From NCBI GenBank assembly GCA_947062675.1, contig CAMSQM010000036.1, positions 1 to 32,457 of the forward strand: a DNA stretch of 32,457 bases, given 5' to 3'. Below the pieces are notes generated by a model, which was given only the letters and a program-made list of their open reading frames with translations, was not told the origin of the DNA and ran no database searches. Shown piece by piece: positions 23,696-31,981 of this stretch (positions are counted from its first letter, which is position 1; every line of letters starts with the position of its first letter). Both the position numbers and the translations under genes were made by a program. The stretch comes from an uncultured Roseburia sp. GTDB lineage: Bacteria > Bacillota > Clostridia > Lachnospirales > Lachnospiraceae.

Positions 23696-24694
23696 ATGGC
23701 AGCAAAAGATAAAACAAAAACAGATGTAAGGCTGAAAGATTTCTGGCGGCAGAATGACCGGTTTGCAGATCTTTTTAATGCAGTGATTTTTGAGGGGAAA
23801 GAGGTTTTAAAGGCGGAAGAACTCCGTGAGATGGACACAGATATGTCCGGTATTATCCGTTTCCGGGACTATGAGGAATCTGTGGTACGAGTCCGTGATG
23901 TGGTTAAAAAGACTGCTTACGGGGCAGAGTTCATCGTACTGTGCATCGAAAATCAGCAGAGAATACATTACGCAATGCCTTTGCGGGCACTTTTGTATGA
24001 CGGGCTGGGATATCTGAAAGAATATCAGGAGATTACCCATGCCAGAAAAAAGGAAAAAGGGCTGGAAACAGGGGACGAGTTTCTCTCAGGAATGCGCAGG
24101 GAGGACCGGCTTCATCCGATTGTTTCGATCATTGTATATTATGGAGAAAAACGATGGGACGGTCCTCTGTCCCTTAAGGATATGGTCGGAGATATGCCGG
24201 AGGAGATCAGCCGGATTTTTTCGGATTACAGGATGAATCTGGTGCAGGTCCGGGATAGTGAAAAATATACGTTTCATAATGAAGATGTGAGAATTGTTTT
24301 TGAGATTTCACGCGAGATTATGAAAGGAAATTTTGAACGGATTGCCAGGAGGTATAACAGGGAGATCAGAGCGGAACTGGCGGCGGTGATTGGCAGAATT
24401 ACCGATTTTGGTGAGATTATCCGGCAGGCGGATGGCAGGGAGGTGGTCAATATGTGTTCCAGTCTTGAAAATTTAAAAAAGCAGGGGATCGAGCAGGGGA
24501 TCGAACAGGGGATCGAACAGGGGATCGAACAGGGGATCGAACAGGGGATCGAGCGAGGGGTACAGATGCGTGACAGAGAGCTGGTTGTCAGGATGCTGGG
24601 AATGGGGCGTACAGTGGAAGAGATTGCGGATCTTCTTGGCATTCCGGCCCAAAAGGCTGTGGGGATTCAGAGGGAGCAGGAGGAAAAAAACTGA
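23696..24694 (+). CDS. Rpn-type PD-(D/E)XK nuclease with (QGIE)n repeats
   Basis: A 332-residue cytoplasmic protein of the Rpn (recombination-promoting nuclease / putative transposase, YhgA-like) family. The N-terminal domain shows WRQNDRFADLFNAVIF and, after RVRDVVKK, EFIVLCIENQQRIHYAMPLR; the E85-N-Q87 pair is the nuclease E-x-Q. A helical region follows (IVFEISREIMKGNFERIARRYN). Then come six tandem QGIE units (263-286) in perfect 12-bp DNA repeats, and a C-terminal helix-turn-helix-like end (MGRTVEEIADLLGIP) that could contact DNA. Rpn proteins are reported to cut DNA without a transposition function; recent work links repeats in this family to copy-number variation. The secreted Ig protein gene starts 16 bases downstream. 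Confidence 0.85.
   Translation: MAAKDKTKTDVRLKDFWRQNDRFADLFNAVIFEGKEVLKAEELREMDTDMSGIIRFRDYEESVVRVRDVVKKTAYGAEFIVLCIENQQRIHYAMPLRALLYDGLGYLKEYQEITHARKKEKGLETGDEFLSGMRREDRLHPIVSIIVYYGEKRWDGPLSLKDMVGDMPEEISRIFSDYRMNLVQVRDSEKYTFHNEDVRIVFEISREIMKGNFERIARRYNREIRAELAAVIGRITDFGEIIRQADGREVVNMCSSLENLKKQGIEQGIEQGIEQGIEQGIEQGIERGVQMRDRELVVRMLGMGRTVEEIADLLGIPAQKAVGIQREQEEKN
24482..24553 (+). repeat. Six in-frame 12-bp tandem repeats in the Rpn gene
   Basis: Six units of CAGGGGATCGAR at 24482, 24494, 24506, 24518, 24530 and 24542. Units 2-5 end in A; units 1 and 6 end in G. They are followed by a broken seventh start (CGAGGGG). Each encodes QGIE. The repeats are almost free of synonymous change, which suggests recent or ongoing slippage; every gain or loss keeps the frame. 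Confidence 0.95.
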
Positions 24695-24710
24695 CCGGGA
24701 GGAAAAACGG

Positions 24711-26405
24711 ATGAAAATGAAAACAGGTTCACTTATTCTGGCGCTGCTGTTAATGATATCCGGATTACTGGCAGTATATCCGGATGTACACGTGCTGGCG
24801 GCGACAAGCCGTACAATGCGTGTGGGGGAGAGTCTTACAATTTATGCTACCCCTGTTCCGGCAAACGCGACAGGCGGGCAGTGGTCGTCCAATGATACCG
24901 GAAAAGTAGAGATTGTGTCTCAGAATGCAGCGACACATTCCTGCGAAATCAGGGCGCTGGCTAAAACATCCTCGGATGTTTATCTGGAGTACCGGTATAA
25001 GAAATCGGATCAGACGCTGGGAATGGTGGGGTTTTACATAAAGGTGACGGCGCCTCTTCCCACTGCGGTATCACTCTCCCCGTCCAGCCTTTCGCTGAAA
25101 GTTGGAGAAAGCGCACAGCTCACGCCGGCTGTTACACCGGCCGGTGCTGAGACAGGCTATATTTATTCCAGCGATGACGAGGCGATTGCAAAGATCAGCA
25201 AATCCGGTCTGGTGACGGCGGTGGGAACCGGAACCACCACGGTGCGCGTCAGGACGGATCTGGAGGCGAAAAAAGCCGCCTGTACGGTTACAGTCAGCGC
25301 ACCGCCTGAGCCGGAAGGCCCGTCGGGCGGAGATTCAACAGAATCCACGGGAACAGGAGGAACAGGCCCGACAGAATCGACAGAGGGCACTGTCCCGTCA
25401 GATCCGGAGGACCCTTCCGGTGGAAATTCAACGGGTTCCACGGGAACAGGGGACCCGTCAGAGGGAACAGGCCCTGCAGACACATCTGACGACGGGGATT
25501 CTGCCCTGACGGAATTTGTACCGGTATCGACAGTTCCATTCGATCAGGCCACGGACATTGCGGTTTCCCAGGAGATTCTGGTTGTATACGGACAGGGCAT
25601 TGTATCCGGAGATCACTTTTCCGGCATTACACTGAAAGATAATACGGCTGGAGGGAATGCCGCTTTTACGGGAGCGATCAGCGGAAGCGCCCTGGTGCTT
25701 ACCCCTGTTCCCGGGCTTCTGGCGGGGCATTCGTATACGGTGACGCTGCCGGCGGGAGCCTTAAAGCTGGCTGCGGGAAATGGAGTATCAGCGGCAGTGA
25801 CGTTTTCGTTTACTGTAAGGGACGAGGAGGCGGAGGTTCCGGATTCAGGAGAAGAAGAATCAGAGGAAGATGAGACCGGGGTAACCGGAATATCCATATC
25901 CGCTCCGTCCCAAAAGATTGCAGCGGGGAAAAAGGTGGCGCTGAAGGCGAAGGTGACACCCCAAAATGCGACGAATCAGGGACTGCGCTGGAAGTCCGGC
26001 AATACAAAATATGCGACGGTGAGTAGCAAAGGGGTAGTGACGACAAAGAAAGCAGGGGCTGGGAAAAACGTCACGATCACAGCGACGGCGACGGATGGAA
26101 GCGGCAAAAAGGCCTCCATTAAAATCAGAATAATGAGACACGCCGTCACCGGGGTGCAGATACGGAGAGCGCCGAAAAATCTGGCGGCTGGAAAGAGCAT
26201 AAAACTGAGAACGACTGTCAGAACGAACGGAAAGGATGCAAACAAAACGCTGAAGTGGACGTCGTCCAATACAAAATATGCCACGGTGACTTCTGACGGA
26301 AAAGTGAAGGCAAAAAAAGCCGGAAAGGGGAAAGTGGTTTCCATTACGGCCGCAGCGACCGACGGAAGCGGCAAAAAAGCAACGGTCAGAATACGGATAA
26401 AATAA
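24711..26405 (+). CDS. Secreted multi-Ig (Big_2/Big_5) surface protein
   Basis: A 565-residue exported protein. The signal peptide (MKMKTGSLILALLLMISGLL, cut near VLAA, 30-32) is followed by an N-terminal Ig-like module with VGESLTIYATPVPANATGGQ; a Big_2 module (LKVGESAQLTPAVTPAG, then GLVTAVGTGTTTVRV); a Gly/Ser/Thr/Pro-rich linker with two related halves; and a SbsA-type Big_5 module (FDQATDIAVSQEILVVYGQG, then VTLPAGALKLAAG). Two Big_2-like modules close the protein, the second partly repeating the first (TKYATV, KAGKGK, ITATATDGSGKK). No LPXTG or choline-binding repeat is seen. ATG 24711 was chosen for GGGAGGA at about seven bases. It lies 16 bases behind the Rpn gene and so is probably co-transcribed with it. 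Confidence 0.83.
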   Translation: MKMKTGSLILALLLMISGLLAVYPDVHVLAATSRTMRVGESLTIYATPVPANATGGQWSSNDTGKVEIVSQNAATHSCEIRALAKTSSDVYLEYRYKKSDQTLGMVGFYIKVTAPLPTAVSLSPSSLSLKVGESAQLTPAVTPAGAETGYIYSSDDEAIAKISKSGLVTAVGTGTTTVRVRTDLEAKKAACTVTVSAPPEPEGPSGGDSTESTGTGGTGPTESTEGTVPSDPEDPSGGNSTGSTGTGDPSEGTGPADTSDDGDSALTEFVPVSTVPFDQATDIAVSQEILVVYGQGIVSGDHFSGITLKDNTAGGNAAFTGAISGSALVLTPVPGLLAGHSYTVTLPAGALKLAAGNGVSAAVTFSFTVRDEEAEVPDSGEEESEEDETGVTGISISAPSQKIAAGKKVALKAKVTPQNATNQGLRWKSGNTKYATVSSKGVVTTKKAGAGKNVTITATATDGSGKKASIKIRIMRHAVTGVQIRRAPKNLAAGKSIKLRTTVRTNGKDANKTLKWTSSNTKYATVTSDGKVKAKKAGKGKVVSITAAATDGSGKKATVRIRIK

Positions 26406-26478
26406 AGGGCACGGATTGTGCTTTTCCAGGGAAGGGCAGCTTTTGAACGAATATGTCAGGCGGGGAAGGAGGAGGTGC

Positions 26479-28725
26479 ATGCGGAAAATAATATACAAAA
26501 GAAAAAAGCACAGAGGAAAACATACTGGAAAATTTCAGATTGTGCGCCTGTGCCTCGTTCTGACTGTGCTGCTTGCCTCGACCGGGATTCTTATTTTTCT
26601 GCTCCGGACTTCTCTGGCACGGGAGAAAGGCGGGGGAGAGGAACGGCGTCACGGGGAGATTGCCGGACTTCTCAAACAGTACTATTCCTGTATAGAGGAA
26701 GAAAATTATGATGAGATGTACCGGATGCTGGATGCCAGGAGCCGGTCCTCAGTTTCCGCGGGAGAATTTACATCCAGAAATCAGCATGTTTATCAGACGA
26801 TCAGTGCGTCGGATGTGCAGGTTCAGATCACGGAGACGGAGGACGTTACGGAGGAGATGTGCCGGGTATCGTTTGAAGTGAAAATGGAGACGATTGCGGG
26901 GGAGCTTTCCTTTTCCGGACAGACGGTGTTTTCGCTGGAGGAAGACGGAGCGTACCGGCTGGCATGGGATAACGATATGATTTTTCCGGATCTGGCTCCG
27001 GGGGAACAGATCCGGGTATCGGTGAAAGAAGCAAAGCGGGGCAGTATTCTTGACCGCAACGGTATGATTCTCGCGGGGGAGGGCACGGCGACGCAGGTGG
27101 GGCTTGTGCCGGGAAAGATGAATGAGGATAGCGGTGCGGATGTGGAGCAGCTGGCGCAGCTTCTCGGAATGCCGGCGGAGAGTATCCGGAAAAAGCTGGA
27201 GGCGGAATGGGTAAAAAGTGATTCGTTTGTGCCGCTTAAGACAGTCGAAAAACTTACGCCCCTGGAGCAGATGACGGAGATCACGGATGAGAAAACGGTC
27301 CGCAAGGCAAAACGCGACGCCGCCCTGCTGAAGATTCCGGGAGTGATGCTGACGGACACTCCGGTCCGGCATTATTCCCTGGGAAGCGCAGGAGCGCACC
27401 TGATCGGCTATATTCAGACGGTGACGGAGGAAGATCTGGAAAAGCATCCGGGAGAAGGCTATACCGGCGGCAGTAAGATTGGCAGGAGTGGCATTGAGCG
27501 CGCGTATGAGAAAGAGCTTAAGGGGCAGACCGGATATGAGGTGTATGTCGCGGATTCCGGCGGGGAAAAGAGGCGTGTCCTCGCCAGTATCCGCAGGATT
27601 GACGGGCAGGATATCCGTCTCACGATCGATTACAATCTGCAGAAAGCTGTGTATGAGACATATGCGGAAGACAAAAGCTGTACAGTTGTGATGAATCCTT
27701 ATACGGGAGAAGTGCTGGCTCTGGTCAGTACGCCGACGTTTGACAGCAATGATTTTGTGCTGGGAATGCCGGAGGAATTATGGAATTCGCTGAATGAAGA
27801 TGAGAGGAAGCCTCTCTACAACCGTTTCCGGCAGAAGCTGTGTCCCGGGTCCACAATCAAACCTGTTATTGCTGCGGTTGGAATGGATGCAGGGGTCCTG
27901 AATCCGGATGAAGATTACGGGGATGAAGGGCGCCGCTGGCAGAAAGATGAGAGCTGGGGCAATTATTTTGTGACGACTCTCCACGCAGCCTCGCCGGCAA
28001 ACCTGCTGAATGCCCTGATTTATTCTGATAATATTTATTTTGCAAAAGCGGCATTAAAGATCGGCGCAGGACCGCTTAAGGAGGGGCTGGACAGGCTTGG
28101 TTTCAACGAGGCGGTTCCGTTCGAGGTCGGGATGGCGGCCTCGCAGTATTCGAACACGGAAGAAATTGAATCTGAAGTGCAGCTTGCAGACAGCGGATAC
28201 GGGCAGGGGCAGATGCTGGTGAACCCGGTTCACCTGGCGGCACTTTATACGGGCTTTGCGAACGGCGGGGATGTGATAAAACCATACCTGCTCTATAAAA
28301 ATGAGCCTGAGAGTGAGATCTGGATCAGGGGGGCATATCAGCCGGAGACGGCAGACCGGATTAAGGCGGCGATGGAGCAGGTCGTGCAGTCGGAGAGCGG
28401 GACAGGGCGCGGAGCTCACCGCGCGGATATTCTGCTGGCGGCGAAGACGGGAACAGCGGAGCTCAAACAGACGAAGGACGACGCCGAAGGGACAGAGCTT
28501 GGATGGTTTGGTATTTTCACCGAAGACCCGGGAGTGGAAAAGCCGGTTCTGATTCTTTCCATGGTGGAAGATGTCAGGGACAGGGGCGGAAGCGGTTATG
28601 TCGTGGGGAAGACAAAACAGATTCTGGACGGGTGGTTTGTCACAGAGCCGGATCCCCTGACAGGTACGGAGAACGCTGCCGGGCTGCCGGCAGCCGGAGA
28701 GCAGCCGGAAGAAATAGGAGAATAG
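26479..28725 (+). CDS. MecA-like class B penicillin-binding transpeptidase
   Basis: A 748-residue membrane-anchored D,D-transpeptidase that cross-links peptidoglycan outside the membrane. Order: basic start, one helix (about 20-43), an NTF2-like MecA_N domain (about 56-165, LLKQYYSCIEEENYDEMYRM), a PBP dimerisation region with RGSILDRNG, and the transpeptidase domain with SxxK as STIK (Ser458, Lys461), SxN as SDN (516-518) and KTGT (KTG at 656-658). All catalytic motifs are intact. A MecA_N domain marks the B3 group, which includes PBP2a and low-affinity PBPs, but its beta-lactam affinity cannot be read here. ATG 26479 was chosen for AAGGAGGAGG just upstream. The VanR-like gene starts four bases after the stop. 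Confidence 0.9.
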   Translation: MRKIIYKRKKHRGKHTGKFQIVRLCLVLTVLLASTGILIFLLRTSLAREKGGGEERRHGEIAGLLKQYYSCIEEENYDEMYRMLDARSRSSVSAGEFTSRNQHVYQTISASDVQVQITETEDVTEEMCRVSFEVKMETIAGELSFSGQTVFSLEEDGAYRLAWDNDMIFPDLAPGEQIRVSVKEAKRGSILDRNGMILAGEGTATQVGLVPGKMNEDSGADVEQLAQLLGMPAESIRKKLEAEWVKSDSFVPLKTVEKLTPLEQMTEITDEKTVRKAKRDAALLKIPGVMLTDTPVRHYSLGSAGAHLIGYIQTVTEEDLEKHPGEGYTGGSKIGRSGIERAYEKELKGQTGYEVYVADSGGEKRRVLASIRRIDGQDIRLTIDYNLQKAVYETYAEDKSCTVVMNPYTGEVLALVSTPTFDSNDFVLGMPEELWNSLNEDERKPLYNRFRQKLCPGSTIKPVIAAVGMDAGVLNPDEDYGDEGRRWQKDESWGNYFVTTLHAASPANLLNALIYSDNIYFAKAALKIGAGPLKEGLDRLGFNEAVPFEVGMAASQYSNTEEIESEVQLADSGYGQGQMLVNPVHLAALYTGFANGGDVIKPYLLYKNEPESEIWIRGAYQPETADRIKAAMEQVVQSESGTGRGAHRADILLAAKTGTAELKQTKDDAEGTELGWFGIFTEDPGVEKPVLILSMVEDVRDRGGSGYVVGKTKQILDGWFVTEPDPLTGTENAAGLPAAGEQPEEIGE

Positions 28726-28729
28726 AGTC

Positions 28730-29446
28730 ATGAGTGCACGGATTCTTGTTGTGGACGATGAAAAAGAGATTGCGGATCTGCTGGAACTGTATCTGGTGAA
28801 CGAGGGATTCACCGTGCAGAAATGTTACACGGCAGCCGCAGCACTGCGTTATCTGGAGGGGGAAAAACCAGATCTCGCGATTCTGGATATTATGTTGCCG
28901 GAAGTGAACGGTTTTGAGATCTGCAGAAGAATCCGTGAGACTGATTTTTATCCGATCATTATGCTGACGGCAAAGGATGCGCAGATCGATAAAATCACGG
29001 GTCTGACAATCGGCGCGGATGATTATGTGACCAAGCCGTTTCTGCCGCTGGAGCTGGTGGCCCGCGTCAGGGCGCAGCTTCGGCGTTATCAGCGCTATGG
29101 AGCGCCCGGAAAGGAAGGAGCGCCGGGGAAAACAGGCGAAAGCGGACTGCTGGTTATGAAGGATCTGCGTCTGGACACGGAGGGGCATCAGTGTTTCCGC
29201 GGGGACACGGAGATTTTCCTGACCCCCACGGAATTTACGATTCTTAAGGTGCTTCTTTTGAACGGCGGGAAAGTGGTCAGCGCAGAGGAGCTCTTTCATG
29301 CTGTCTGGGCTGACGATTATTACAGCAGGGGAAATAATACGGTATCTGTGCATATCCGCCATATTCGTGAGAAATTAAAAGATACCGCAGAGAATCCGAA
29401 ATACATTAAAACAGTGTGGGGAGTGGGGTACAGGGCGGATGTATAG
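28730..29446 (+). CDS. VanR-like OmpR-family response regulator
   Basis: A 238-residue DNA-binding regulator. The receiver shows VVDDEKEI (acidic pair), the phosphoacceptor Asp53 in ILDIMLPEVNG, Thr80 in IIMLTAKD, and Lys102 in YVTKPF. The OmpR-type winged helix is FLTPTEFTILKVLLLNGGKV and NTVSVHIRHIREKL. It resembles VanR-type regulators (LPEVNGFEICRRIRE, WADDYYSRGNNTV). It starts four bases after the PBP gene, whose 3' end carries its AGGAG site, and overlaps the kinase gene by eight bases. It probably activates the PBP operon in response to wall stress; this is inferred from linkage and family. Confidence 0.92.
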   Translation: MSARILVVDDEKEIADLLELYLVNEGFTVQKCYTAAAALRYLEGEKPDLAILDIMLPEVNGFEICRRIRETDFYPIIMLTAKDAQIDKITGLTIGADDYVTKPFLPLELVARVRAQLRRYQRYGAPGKEGAPGKTGESGLLVMKDLRLDTEGHQCFRGDTEIFLTPTEFTILKVLLLNGGKVVSAEELFHAVWADDYYSRGNNTVSVHIRHIREKLKDTAENPKYIKTVWGVGYRADV

Positions 29447-30572
29447 ATTCCGGAGAAAAAAAGATGACTATATCCGGCTGAAACGAAAGCTTTTCTGGCA
29501 GACATTTCTGATGATGTCTGCCGCATACGCGGGTATCTGGATGCTTTACCTGTATGTGCTGCATGGGAAGTTTGCGACAGGTGTGATTGCCATCCTGCAG
29601 TTTCTGACGGGCTGGGATTATGTGATGTGTCTGGGCGTGTACAGGGATGTTTTCCGCAATAATTTTCAATTGTTTATTTTTGCCGGGGCCGCGGGTCTGT
29701 TTTTTGTGATTTTCCGTGTTTTTTTAAACTGGTTTACCCAGTATTTCAGTGAGATTGACCGCGGAGTGGACTGTCTGATCGGGCGCGGGGAGCAGGAGAT
29801 CCGGATGTCCGGCGAGATGGAGCCGATGGAGAGAAAACTGAATCAGGTCCGTCAGACCCTGGAGCAGCAGTTTCTCGAAATACGCGGAGCGGAGGAGAAA
29901 AAAGATGAACTTGTCATGTATCTGGCGCATGATATCAGGACGCCTCTCACGTCTGTGATCGGATACCTGTCCCTGCTGCAGGAGATGCCGGATCTGACAG
30001 AAGAACAACGGCAGACGTTTATCCGGATCACACTCGAAAAGGCACAGCGCCTGGAGGTACTTGTCAATGAATTTTTCGATATCACCCGCTTCAGGCGGGA
30101 GGAAGCCGGATATGCAAAGGAGAAAATTGACCTGTTTTATATGTTTTTGCAGCTGAAGGAGGAGGCATATCCTCTTCTCGCGCGGAAAAATATGTCCATC
30201 ACACTTGATGTTGCGGAGGACTGTACCGTGCGCGGAAATCCGGACAGGCTGGCCCGCGTGTTTCACAATCTACTGAAAAATGCTGTCGCTTACGGGGATC
30301 GGGACAGTGAAATTGTGATCAGTGCCGCGGAGGAGGAAAATGATATAATTATTACTTTTTCCAATTACGGGCCGGAGATTTCACAGGCAGAGCAGGAGAG
30401 GCTTTTTGATAAATTTTACCGGATGGACGGGGCAAGGGGGACCGACAGCGGCGGCGCAGGGCTGGGGCTTGCGATTGCAAAAGAACTTGTCGGAATGCAC
30501 GGGGGCACGATCGGTGTGACCAGCAGCGGGGGATACACGACATTCCGTATTGCGCTGCCGGCCGGGGAGTGA
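29439..30572 (+). CDS. VanS-like sensor histidine kinase
   Basis: A 377-residue membrane kinase, partner of the VanR-like regulator. Two helices (about 21-41 and 76-98) enclose only about 35 residues outside, too short for a folded ligand domain, so sensing may occur in the membrane. The DHp helix has His164 in YLAHDIRTPLTSVIGYLSLL, as in VanS. The ATPase domain shows the N box NLLKNAVAYG (277-286), the Gly box GAGLGLAIAKEL (339-350) and GMHGGTI. The start overlaps the regulator stop. A DUF2804 gene follows, 47 bases downstream. VanS kinases sense glycopeptides or lipid II-related signals in other species; no van resistance ligase genes are in the window. Confidence 0.92.
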   Translation: MYRFRRKKDDYIRLKRKLFWQTFLMMSAAYAGIWMLYLYVLHGKFATGVIAILQFLTGWDYVMCLGVYRDVFRNNFQLFIFAGAAGLFFVIFRVFLNWFTQYFSEIDRGVDCLIGRGEQEIRMSGEMEPMERKLNQVRQTLEQQFLEIRGAEEKKDELVMYLAHDIRTPLTSVIGYLSLLQEMPDLTEEQRQTFIRITLEKAQRLEVLVNEFFDITRFRREEAGYAKEKIDLFYMFLQLKEEAYPLLARKNMSITLDVAEDCTVRGNPDRLARVFHNLLKNAVAYGDRDSEIVISAAEEENDIIITFSNYGPEISQAEQERLFDKFYRMDGARGTDSGGAGLGLAIAKELVGMHGGTIGVTSSGGYTTFRIALPAGE

Positions 30573-30619
30573 CGGGAGGCGGGCGTATCCGGCCGAAAAA
30601 GAGAGAAGGAGGATTCCGG

Positions 30620-31621
30620 ATGGAGAGAGAATGGAAGAAAAGGGGACCGGTTCTGGACCGGAAGGGAAGACCGGTTGCGGGGTTTTCGAGGCGGAGCATG
30701 CGGGTCTATGACAGACGTGCCATCCGCGCGCTGCCCTGGAGGATTAAGGAGTGGGATTTTTACCAGGTATCCGATGAACGGATGTGTCTGCAGTTTACGA
30801 TCGGACACGCGGCCTATGCAGGTCAGGTCAGCCTGATGCTGTTTGACTTTGTCAGAGGGAAGAAACTGCTCGATCTGAACCGGATTCTGGCGCTTCCGTT
30901 CGGCTCGCTGCATATGCCCAGGGACGCGGAGCGGGATCACGTTCTCTCCTATGATAAAAACGGTATCCGGATGTGCTTTGCCGTGAAGGGGGATGAGCGC
31001 ACGCTCACCTGCAGCTGGGGGGAGGCGGAGGCAGAAATTCACCTTGTACGCTGCAACCCGGATTCACTGGTGGTTAACCTGCCGTTCGACGAGTCGCCGC
31101 GGGCGTTTTATTACAATCAGAAAATTAATTGTATGACGGCGGAGGGATATGTCCGCATCGGCAAAAAGAAGCGGCTCTTTGAGAAGGAACATTCTTTTGG
31201 CATTCTGGACTGGGGCAGAGGCGTCTGGCCGTTTCACAACGAATGGTACTGGAGTAACGGAGCCGGTTATCTGGAGGGAGAAATGTTCGGGTTTAATCTG
31301 GGCTGCGGGTTTGGAAATACTGATATGGCGAGCGAAAATATGCTTTTCTACCGGGGGAAAAGTCATAAACTGGGAAAGGTGGATATTGTTCCGGGGGAGG
31401 ACTATATGCAGCCCTGGAAGATCAGGGACCGGGAGGGGCGTCTTGATCTGGTGCTGACGCCCTGTTATGACAGGACGACAAAAGTAAAGATGCTATGGGT
31501 TGATAACTGCTGCCATCAGATATTCGGAACATTCCGCGGGACGGCAGTGCCCGATGACGGAACGGTGTTAAATGTGCATGATATTGTGTCGTTCGCGGAA
31601 CACGCAGTGAATAACTGGTAG
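30620..31621 (+). CDS. DUF2804 family protein
   Basis: A 333-residue predicted cytoplasmic protein matching DUF2804 by its middle stretch DWGRGVWPFHNEWYWSNGAG and by LPFDESPRAFYYNQKINCM. It is rich in aromatic residues and predicted beta strands, with no signal peptide or membrane helix. The function of the family is unknown. The stop of the kinase gene lies 47 bases upstream; a possible ATG-less start at 30569 overlaps it, but ATG 30620 has an AAGGAGG site at seven bases and is preferred. It may be co-transcribed with the PBP/VanRS genes. Nothing links it chemically to the wall. Confidence 0.82.
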   Translation: MEREWKKRGPVLDRKGRPVAGFSRRSMRVYDRRAIRALPWRIKEWDFYQVSDERMCLQFTIGHAAYAGQVSLMLFDFVRGKKLLDLNRILALPFGSLHMPRDAERDHVLSYDKNGIRMCFAVKGDERTLTCSWGEAEAEIHLVRCNPDSLVVNLPFDESPRAFYYNQKINCMTAEGYVRIGKKKRLFEKEHSFGILDWGRGVWPFHNEWYWSNGAGYLEGEMFGFNLGCGFGNTDMASENMLFYRGKSHKLGKVDIVPGEDYMQPWKIRDREGRLDLVLTPCYDRTTKVKMLWVDNCCHQIFGTFRGTAVPDDGTVLNVHDIVSFAEHAVNNW

Positions 31622-31669
31622 GAATGGTTTTAAATCTGCTGGCAGTGAACAGGAAAAACAGGAGGAATC

Positions 31670-31834
31670 ATGATGGATCGTTTTATAAAAGTTTATAGTC
31701 AGGGTATGGTCAACGTCGTTGAAGTCTGGGTTGATACCGAGACAGGCGTCAATTATGTGTTTCGTAAAGACGGGTATGCGGGAGGCCTCACGCCTCTGCT
31801 CGATAAAGATGGAAAGCCGGTCGTGACACCGTAA
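31670..31834 (+). CDS. 54-residue DUF6440 protein
   Basis: A short ORF with GGAGGAATC directly before two consecutive ATGs. It encodes a small soluble protein starting MMDRFIKVYSQG, containing VWVDTETGVNYVFRKDGYAG, and ending PLLDKDGKPVVTP. This agrees with the DUF6440 pattern (a VDxxTGVxYLF core, GYAGGLTPLLDxDGKP end). Small proteins of this family are common in Firmicutes, sometimes in phage or mobile contexts, and the function is unknown. A large hairpin follows. Confidence 0.85.
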   Translation: MMDRFIKVYSQGMVNVVEVWVDTETGVNYVFRKDGYAGGLTPLLDKDGKPVVTP

Positions 31835-31840
31835 TCCGTT

Positions 31841-31904
31841 CCGCCTGCAGAAGGGGTAAGCTGTATGTTTCAGGGACGCAGGGAAGCTTACCTGTTGCAG
31901 GCGG
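31841..31904. terminator. Long two-stage hairpin after the DUF6440 gene
   Basis: CCGCCTGCA (31841-31849) pairs with TGCAGGCGG (31896-31904) and, inside it, GGTAAGCT (31855-31862) with AGCTTACC (31885-31892). These leave a 5/3-base internal loop and a 22-base apical loop. No T-run follows on either strand. It could be a terminator, a 3' stabiliser or part of a small RNA. Confidence 0.6.
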
Positions 31905-31981
31905 CATATCATTAATTTATAAATCTCCTGTTTCAGGCAGGGGTTCGTGTCTGCTTTTTCATACTGTTTAAGTATCCGCGG

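Noticed and set aside
24482-24553. CRISPR-like array
   Set aside because: The repeats are 12 bp without spacers and lie in frame inside a coding sequence; no cas gene is present.
28730-30572. Complete vancomycin resistance operon
   Set aside because: Only VanR/VanS-like genes are present; there is no VanA/G-type ligase, VanH, VanX, VanY or VanT in the window.
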